Shown one piece after another: positions 58,829 through 64,000 of a stretch of 64,000 nucleotides of DNA. The stretch is from positions 806,001 through 870,000 of the forward strand of contig NZ_CP049249.1 of the NCBI RefSeq assembly GCF_011046895.1. Reading direction: 5' to 3'. The stretch's first letter is position 1, and each line of letters starts with the position of its first letter. Under the pieces are notes generated by a model, which saw only the letters and a program-made list of their open reading frames with translations, was not told the origin of the DNA and made no database searches. Both the position numbers and the translations under genes were made by a program. The stretch is from Rhizobium rhizoryzae (GTDB taxonomy: Bacteria; Pseudomonadota; Alphaproteobacteria; Rhizobiales; Rhizobiaceae).

Positions 58829-59581
58829 ATGACCAAGATAAAGAAGGTCGTCGTCATCGGCGGCACGGGCCTGATCGGATCGAAGGCAGTGAAATTGCTC
58901 CAGGACGCTGGCCACGAAGCCGTCGTCGCCAGCTCCCGCAACGGAATCAACGCCTATACGGGCGAAGGACTGCAAGCCGCGCTCGCGGGCGTCGACGCCG
59001 TCATCGACGTCTCAAACATGATGTCGTTCGACAAGGACGTCATCACCGACTTTTTCGGGACGTCGAGCCGGAACTTGACGAGCGCCGAACAGGCTGCGGG
59101 CGTGTACAATCACGTTACCCTCTCAATCGTCAACGCTGACCAGCTTGCGGCTAATCCTTACATGGCTGGCAAGCTGACGCAGGAAGAGGCCGTCGCATCC
59201 TCGGGTCAAGCCTATACCATCGTCAGGGCAACACAGTTTCACGAGTTCATCGAAACCCTGACCGGCGCCTATGCAGCCGACGGCGCGGTCAAGGTGCCGG
59301 ATATCGACTTCCAGCCGATCGCGGCCACCGATGTGGCCGCCGCTCTCGTGCAAGCCGCGCTGGGCGAGCCGAAGAATGAAACGATCGATCTTGCTGGACC
59401 GGAACGGGCACCGTTCGGTTCCTTTATCCGGGCATATCTCGATGCAAAGGGCGACGTCCGGCCGGTGACCGCAGACGCCGCGGTTGATTACTTCGGCGCT
59501 CCTGTCGCGAAGGGTTCACTGGTGCCCGGCGGGGAGTACATCAAAGGCCAGATCACCATTGCGCAATGGCTGAAGGCTTGA
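58829..59581 (+). CDS. NmrA-like NAD(P)H-binding protein (atypical SDR)
   Basis: 250 aa. N-terminal V-V-I-G-G-T-G-L-I-G-S-K Rossmann motif; VIDVSNMMSFDKD; AYTIVRATQFHEF; DLAGPERAPF near the end. Lacks the classical Y-x-x-x-K, so NmrA/ycnD-type. Eleven bases after the Rrf2 gene. Quinone reduction or redox sensing is plausible. Confidence 0.88.
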   Translation: MTKIKKVVVIGGTGLIGSKAVKLLQDAGHEAVVASSRNGINAYTGEGLQAALAGVDAVIDVSNMMSFDKDVITDFFGTSSRNLTSAEQAAGVYNHVTLSIVNADQLAANPYMAGKLTQEEAVASSGQAYTIVRATQFHEFIETLTGAYAADGAVKVPDIDFQPIAATDVAAALVQAALGEPKNETIDLAGPERAPFGSFIRAYLDAKGDVRPVTADAAVDYFGAPVAKGSLVPGGEYIKGQITIAQWLKA

Positions 59582-59596
59582 GGAGAGTGCACGATC

Positions 59597-60034
59597 ATGA
59601 AGACCATTCTCTATGCGTCTGCGGCACTCGCGGCGCTCCTTGCGACCGCGTCCGCCCATGACGTGACAAAGCCCGGACTCACATACGACACGAAGGATGC
59701 GAAGGTGACACTCGTCTACGAGCATCCCCTGCTCGACCACCCCGGCAAGAGCGTCAAGGGCGTCCTTGTCGAGTATGGACCCGGCGGCTACAGCTCTGCC
59801 CACCCGCATGCGGAGTCCGCGCTCATCTACGCCACGGTCCTAGAAGGCGCGATCCAGAGCGCCGTGAACGGTGGCGAGACAAAGACCTTTACCGCCGGTC
59901 AGAATTTCACCGAGCTGCCCGGAGACGACCACGACGTCAGCGCCAATGCCAGCAACACCGCACCGGCGAAGCTGCTCGCCGTCTTCGTCGTCGATACCGA
60001 CGACACAGTCCTGACGACGCCGCGCAAGCCGTAG
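59597..60034 (+). CDS. secreted cupin-domain protein
   Basis: 145 aa with signal peptide (MKTILYASAALAALLATASA, cleavage before H-D-V). Single cupin: G-G-Y-S-S-A-H-P-H-A-E-S-A (metal motif 1), GQNFTELPGDDHDVSANASN (motif 2). Predicted periplasmic. Third gene of the Rrf2 cassette. Confidence 0.88.
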   Translation: MKTILYASAALAALLATASAHDVTKPGLTYDTKDAKVTLVYEHPLLDHPGKSVKGVLVEYGPGGYSSAHPHAESALIYATVLEGAIQSAVNGGETKTFTAGQNFTELPGDDHDVSANASNTAPAKLLAVFVVDTDDTVLTTPRKP

Positions 60035-60129
60035 CCCCACTTAGCAGCCTTCTTACTCCAGCTACTTCACAAGCAACGACGGATTCTCCGGCGCCCGGAA
60101 AACCGTGCCCTCAAGAAAGGAAAAACAAT

Positions 60130-60576
60130 ATGTCCCGCCTGAACTGGTCCGAAGTCGCCCCCGAGGGAGCAAAGGCACTCTTCGGTGTTCACCACTATGT
60201 CATAGCCAAGACGAACCTGCCGGCCGAACTGATCCACCTTGTCTTTCTGCGCGTGTCGCAGATCAATGGCTGCGCCCACTGCATCGACATGCACAGCCGC
60301 AATCTGCGCAAGACGATGTCTGTCGACAAGATCGCGCTGCTACCGGTGTGGGACGAGGTGCCTCACTTGTTCAGCGAGCAGGAACAGGCAGCGTTGGCCT
60401 GGACTGAAGAAGTCACGAATGTCAGCCACACCCATGCGTCAGACGAGGCTTATGCCGCTGCCGCTGCAGCTTTCGAACCAAGAGATCTGGTCGATCTCAC
60501 AATCACCATAGCTGCGATGAACGCCTTTAACCGACTTGGTGCGCCGTTCCGTCTTCCGGTGGCAGCGAAGGCTTGA
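60130..60576 (+). CDS. AhpD-like carboxymuconolactone decarboxylase-family protein
   Basis: 148 aa. CMD/AhpD signature R-V-S-Q-I-N-G-C-A-H-C-I-D-M-H with the C-x2-C redox pair and the conserved downstream His, followed by EEVTNVSHTHASDEAY. Short alkylhydroperoxidase D-like protein. Probably functions with the NmrA-like and cupin proteins against oxidants or quinones. Confidence 0.92.
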   Translation: MSRLNWSEVAPEGAKALFGVHHYVIAKTNLPAELIHLVFLRVSQINGCAHCIDMHSRNLRKTMSVDKIALLPVWDEVPHLFSEQEQAALAWTEEVTNVSHTHASDEAYAAAAAAFEPRDLVDLTITIAAMNAFNRLGAPFRLPVAAKA

Positions 60577-60682
60577 TCGGGCCCGCGACACTGCAGAAAC
60601 AGGTAGCCTGCCGCGCCTCGCAAAGGTCCGGCAAGCTGCGCCAGCGACGTAAGCGGCGAGCTGAGGCCGTTCAGGCTTCTAG

Positions 60683-61000
60683 TTTCATGGCAGGAGTGCA
60701 TCGAGATCGCTGCTAGGCCAGCCGTTGGCGATGCGCTCAAGGGTCTGGGTGAGCAGGCCTGCGGATCTACGTTGTTCATCTTCGCCGTCTGAAGGAGTGT
60801 GGCGATTGTCGCCCAGGTCCTTCCACCGCCATCGCTGCCAGCGAAGAGACTGTTCTTTCGCGTAATTGTCTGGGGCCTGATGGCGCGCTCAACGATGGTG
60901 GAGTCGAGCTCGTCGGACCAGAACCGCCGCAACTGTCGGGGCGACCCGTCAAGGCGATCGGGCACCGCCTCGATCATTCGCATCAATCCAAGGCTAGCCG
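60683..61000 (-). pseudogene. IS66-family transposase (TnpC) 3' remnant
   Basis: Minus-strand reading T-I-V-E-R-A-I-R-P-Q-T-I-T-R-K-N-S-L-F-A then G-S-D-G-G-G-R-T-W-A-T-I, and after a frame change L-T-Q-T-L-E-R-I-A-N-G-W-P. It is the conserved C-terminal block of IS66 TnpC, without the rest and with a frameshift. A fossil. Confidence 0.82.
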
Positions 61001-61533
61001 CAGGCCTAGACATAGATCCTCACATTCAGAGAACTCGTTTGTCCAAAATACCCTGCCCAGTATCAGCGATGCCAGATGGGGCCTCCTTGCCGCTTACCCT
61101 CTTTCTCAGATATCACTTTGCTTTGGGGGTTGGTACAACGCACCCCCGATGCCATGCTCACATTGATTCATCTGGCTGGCTAACTATGAAAGCCACAAAT
61201 TAGCGGAATAATATGGATGCCAAGATCCATTTGCAGTGATGACGCCGACCTTTTTTGCTGGCTCATTTGTCACATTCACTAGTTACCCCTAAAACACCGG
61301 TCGGTTGCGTTCTTGATTTTCCATACCAAGGGATGACCGGCGCGCGTCGGAAGCTCAGCCACGGCGGTTTCTTGACTGGCTTAGTGCTAGTTTCTCGCAC
61401 GCAAAAATGAGGTGCTGAGCATAAACCTAGAGCGCATGAATGCAACAAAGGAAGCTCAGCTGCCAGTATAAACCTAAGACGTTGAAGTTTATCAAGGAGC
61501 GAAGGGCCGCCACCGCTCAGGTGGCCAGATGGC
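61001..61533. other. intergenic region without a supported gene
   Basis: About 530 bp between the IS66 relic and the third chemoreceptor. No domain recognised in any frame. Confidence 0.5.
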
Positions 61534-63129
61534 TCAGGCAGCCTTGGTTGATTGAGGGGCGGCACGCGAAGAAGGAATCATGAACCTAGCCATGAGTTGC
61601 TGTAGTGCTTCAGCTTCTGTCGCCAAAGACATCATGGCTGCCGAAGATTCTTCAACGATTGCTGCATTTTGTTGCGTGTCCCTCCCAAATCCCGATATTG
61701 CATGATCAATCGCCGAAAGACCGCTTGCTTGGTCGGTGGTATTGGTGGTGATCTGCGCAACGGCATTTCCGATTGAGGTTATTTCAGCAATGATGGCTTC
61801 CAGCGCGTTGCCGGCATTGTTGACAAGATCGACACCTGAGCTCACCTGATCACCAGAAGCATTAATCAGGGTCTTAATCTCCTTGGCTGCCTGAGCCGAG
61901 CGCTGAGCAAGTTCGCGCACTTCCGTTGCCACGACTGCAAATCCCTTGCCTGCCTCCCCTGCGCGTGCAGCTTCTACGCCTGCGTTCAACGCAAGCAGAT
62001 TTGTCTGGAAAGCAATCTCGTCGATGACGCCAATTATGTTGGCGATCTGGCTGGAGGAGCCCGCAATTTTGCCCATGGCTTCAATCGCATCGTTGACCAC
62101 GACGCCGGATCGGTTCGCACCGTCGGTGGCTTTTTGTAACGTCGCACTGACGTCATGGGCAAGTCTTGCAGTTGAAGCCACCGCATCCGTCAAGTGTGAC
62201 AAGGCTCCGGAGGTTTCTTCGATCGTTGCTGCCTGACGTTCAGAACGAACAGAAAGATCATGGTTCGTTTCGTTGATCTGGCGGCTACCGACATTGATTT
62301 GCGCGATGACGTCATTGGCCTGGGCAATAACCGCCTCCAGCCCCTGCATTGAGGAGTTATACAACATTCGAAGTTCATCAAGATCGTCTGACAGGGCCTG
62401 ATTGATTCGATATGAGAGATTGCCGGAAGAAAGCTGCCTAAGTGCATCTCCCAATACGTCCACAGCAGCGGCTATTTTTGCTGCTTCTTTACTCTTCTCT
62501 GCTTCCCGCGATTGGCGCTCTGCGTCTGCCTCTGCAGTGGCCGTCTCAATCAAGAGGGCTGCATTCTCTGCCTGTTTTTGTGCGGCCACCGCCTGCCTTA
62601 CGGCATCGTCAGCCGACTCGAAAGCTTTCGAAAGGGCAAGCGTCAAGGGTATGAGGACGAGTGTCTGCGCGATCAGCACGACGGCGTGGAGCATGACGCG
62701 AGAAACGTCCGACGCCGTTGGGAACACTGCCAGTGGCATGATGAAGTAGAGAAAGAGATGATGGCATGCCACAAGTGCCGCATATGCCATGATCGCACGC
62801 CAATCAATCAAAGTTGCACATATGGCCAGTGAGGCAAAGAAGTACATATGCGCGTCAATCTGCAGGGGCGAACCGCGGAAGGAATACACAATTAGCGCTA
62901 CACTGGCAGCGTTTGCCGTTGCTGCCATCAGGCGCGTTGTCGGCCCCACCGGGTCCTTGTACCAAGCGATTGTCGAGGGAATCGCAACGGCAATTGCTGC
63001 AAGAACAGGCACCCAATCGATGGCTTCCGATCCGAAAAACTCCCGTGCTAAGATCAGAAGCACATTGACCCAAAGTATTGAAATTACGCCGCGGCCGGCA
63101 AACTCACGAAGTCTTCCCAAAGAAGCCAT
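61534..63129 (-). CDS. methyl-accepting chemotaxis protein with multi-spanning N-terminus
   Basis: 531 aa from the ATG at 63129 (GGGGG upstream). Six or so membrane helices in residues 20-190 ([75 protein letters not shown]), with little periplasmic domain; then a helical HAMP-like linker and signalling domain ([20 protein letters not shown]). Resembles energy- or membrane-sensing receptors without a classical ligand domain. Start overlaps the upstream small gene by 26 bases. Confidence 0.94.
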   Translation of the reverse strand: MASLGRLREFAGRGVISILWVNVLLILAREFFGSEAIDWVPVLAAIAVAIPSTIAWYKDPVGPTTRLMAATANAASVALIVYSFRGSPLQIDAHMYFFASLAICATLIDWRAIMAYAALVACHHLFLYFIMPLAVFPTASDVSRVMLHAVVLIAQTLVLIPLTLALSKAFESADDAVRQAVAAQKQAENAALLIETATAEADAERQSREAEKSKEAAKIAAAVDVLGDALRQLSSGNLSYRINQALSDDLDELRMLYNSSMQGLEAVIAQANDVIAQINVGSRQINETNHDLSVRSERQAATIEETSGALSHLTDAVASTARLAHDVSATLQKATDGANRSGVVVNDAIEAMGKIAGSSSQIANIIGVIDEIAFQTNLLALNAGVEAARAGEAGKGFAVVATEVRELAQRSAQAAKEIKTLINASGDQVSSGVDLVNNAGNALEAIIAEITSIGNAVAQITTNTTDQASGLSAIDHAISGFGRDTQQNAAIVEESSAAMMSLATEAEALQQLMARFMIPSSRAAPQSTKAA

Positions 63130-63421
63130 TTTCCCCCCTCTTGCAGCCAACTGCAAGATTCTCATTCAAAACTACCAACGCACCCGCCTTCATCAACCTG
63201 GATGGAAAATCAGGGTTGGTTGAATAAGCAACAATGATCCACTCGTAGCGTCCGGCGGAAACGATCCTCCCATCTGCCTGAGCAATTCGATTCATTCTCG
63301 CTGCATTCGATTCAAAAGGACTGCTGATCACGAGTACCGTATCGCCTCGAGGAGCGGCCCAGACTGCAAAAATGAGAAGAGTACACAGTCCGAAGTTGGC
63401 AAATATCAACCTGATATCCAT
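63104..63421 (-). CDS. small membrane-anchored protein coupled to the chemoreceptor
   Basis: 105 aa from the ATG at 63421 ([20 protein letters not shown] as signal anchor); an ATG at 63433 also exists. The exported part includes [20 protein letters not shown] and [20 protein letters not shown], with no known domain. Overlap with the receptor implies coupled synthesis, perhaps a periplasmic accessory. Confidence 0.7.
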   Translation of the reverse strand: MDIRLIFANFGLCTLLIFAVWAAPRGDTVLVISSPFESNAARMNRIAQADGRIVSAGRYEWIIVAYSTNPDFPSRLMKAGALVVLNENLAVGCKRGENGFFGKTS

Positions 63422-63433
63422 GAGCTTTTCCAC

Positions 63434-64000
63434 CTACAGGTCCGACAGATTTGGAAGAAATAAGTAAACAGCAGTTTAATTTTTTAGCTAGAACTAATCA
63501 TCGATTTGTATTGCGGCTGACTTACCGTTTGTCACCCTCGATTATCCCGCTGCGGAAGTGGAAAACTTCTTGATCCAGGTAAGAATATCTTGGCCTTTGC
63601 AGCTTTCAAATGACGTGCGCAGACCACAGGTTGAAGAGGAAGCAAATGCGCCTCTTTCGAAGAAGGGGTGGGGATTCTTGTTCGCGTCTGTTTTTGGCGC
63701 GGGTGGTCGTCATCTAGGATGCAGAACAGCATTGATGATGAGTGAGGAAATCACTCATGCCGCTTCACCGGCTACTAAGGCCGGGCTGCCGCCTCTGCCG
63801 ATGATTGGCGGAGCTGACCGGCAACGTGACCAGCAGACGGCGGGCACCGGCAAATTTGTAACGCTGTCTTTCGACGTAGGTGAAGCATCCCATTTCAATT
63901 ACCTGAGGAAAATGCCGTTGCTGGCAGCGAGCGCGCGAGGTTGTAGGTCATACAAATTCAGCTAGCGCACGGTCGGGCTTTTCCGGTCACGGCATACCTG
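63434..64000. other. right-end region without a supported gene
   Basis: A 135-codon frame at 63558-63965 (+) has weak composition and no recognised domain. The AT-rich stretch 63460-63540 probably holds the promoter of the small protein/chemoreceptor pair. Confidence 0.35.

Noticed and set aside
63558..63965. 135-codon plus-strand frame at the right end
   Set aside because: No domain, unconvincing start and composition.

Overview
The window reads as accessory DNA of a Rhizobiaceae bacterium (Rhizobium, Agrobacterium, Sinorhizobium or a close relative), probably a plasmid or chromid segment. The evidence is indirect: high G+C coding bias, paired Ku genes with a PE-ligase-polymerase LigD, a DUF736 gene, several chemoreceptors, LysR/Rrf2/AraC-regulated oxidoreductase cassettes, and many IS elements. 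No rRNA, tRNA, replication, conjugation or CRISPR locus was found.

Layout. 1-6.5 kb: LysR regulator, ChaC-like cyclotransferase, RidA-family protein, Tat-exported alpha/beta hydrolase, Rrf2 regulator and a membrane chemoreceptor. 7-14.9 kb: a compact seven-gene run: MerA/Lpd-like flavoprotein, CDP-alcohol phosphatidyltransferase, TVP38 membrane protein, a complete YnjBCD-type ABC transporter, and a SelD-associated type flavoprotein. 15-22 kb: ion and osmolyte functions (NhaA, a K+ channel split by an IS, a BCCT transporter, a DUF2254 protein). 22-25 kb: a PAS chemoreceptor split by an IS2-type element. 25-30 kb: a small gene behind a LexA-like box, a frameshifted DUF736 gene, and a hydrolase/SDR/AraC cassette ending in a LysR fragment. 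30-45 kb: a DNA-repair island (exonuclease III, two Ku proteins, LigD, a DnaQ-like exonuclease, an Mfd paralogue) with wreckage of dinB and dnaE2. 45-49 kb: a KaiC-like ATPase overlapping a hybrid histidine kinase. 49.7-52.3 kb: an IS407-type element carrying an IS110-family element inside it. 52-61 kb: redox cassettes (SDRs, GH15 glucanase, LysR, Rrf2, cupin, AhpD-like), a MarR/NmrA chimera and an IS66 remnant. 61-63.5 kb: a small anchored protein overlapping a multi-spanning chemoreceptor.

The best-supported observations are two IS insertions whose target duplications can be read exactly. Removing each element and one duplication copy restores an uninterrupted reading frame: a 267-aa K+ channel (duplication GAA) and a 560-aa double-PAS chemoreceptor (duplication GTCTG). 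The nested IS at 49.7 kb has a 4-bp duplication (ATGC). The least explained functional unit is the 7-14.9 kb run, whose content parallels the uncharacterised ydjX/ynjBCD/ynjF neighbourhood of E. coli. Function calls rest on motif recognition by eye; no database search was run.
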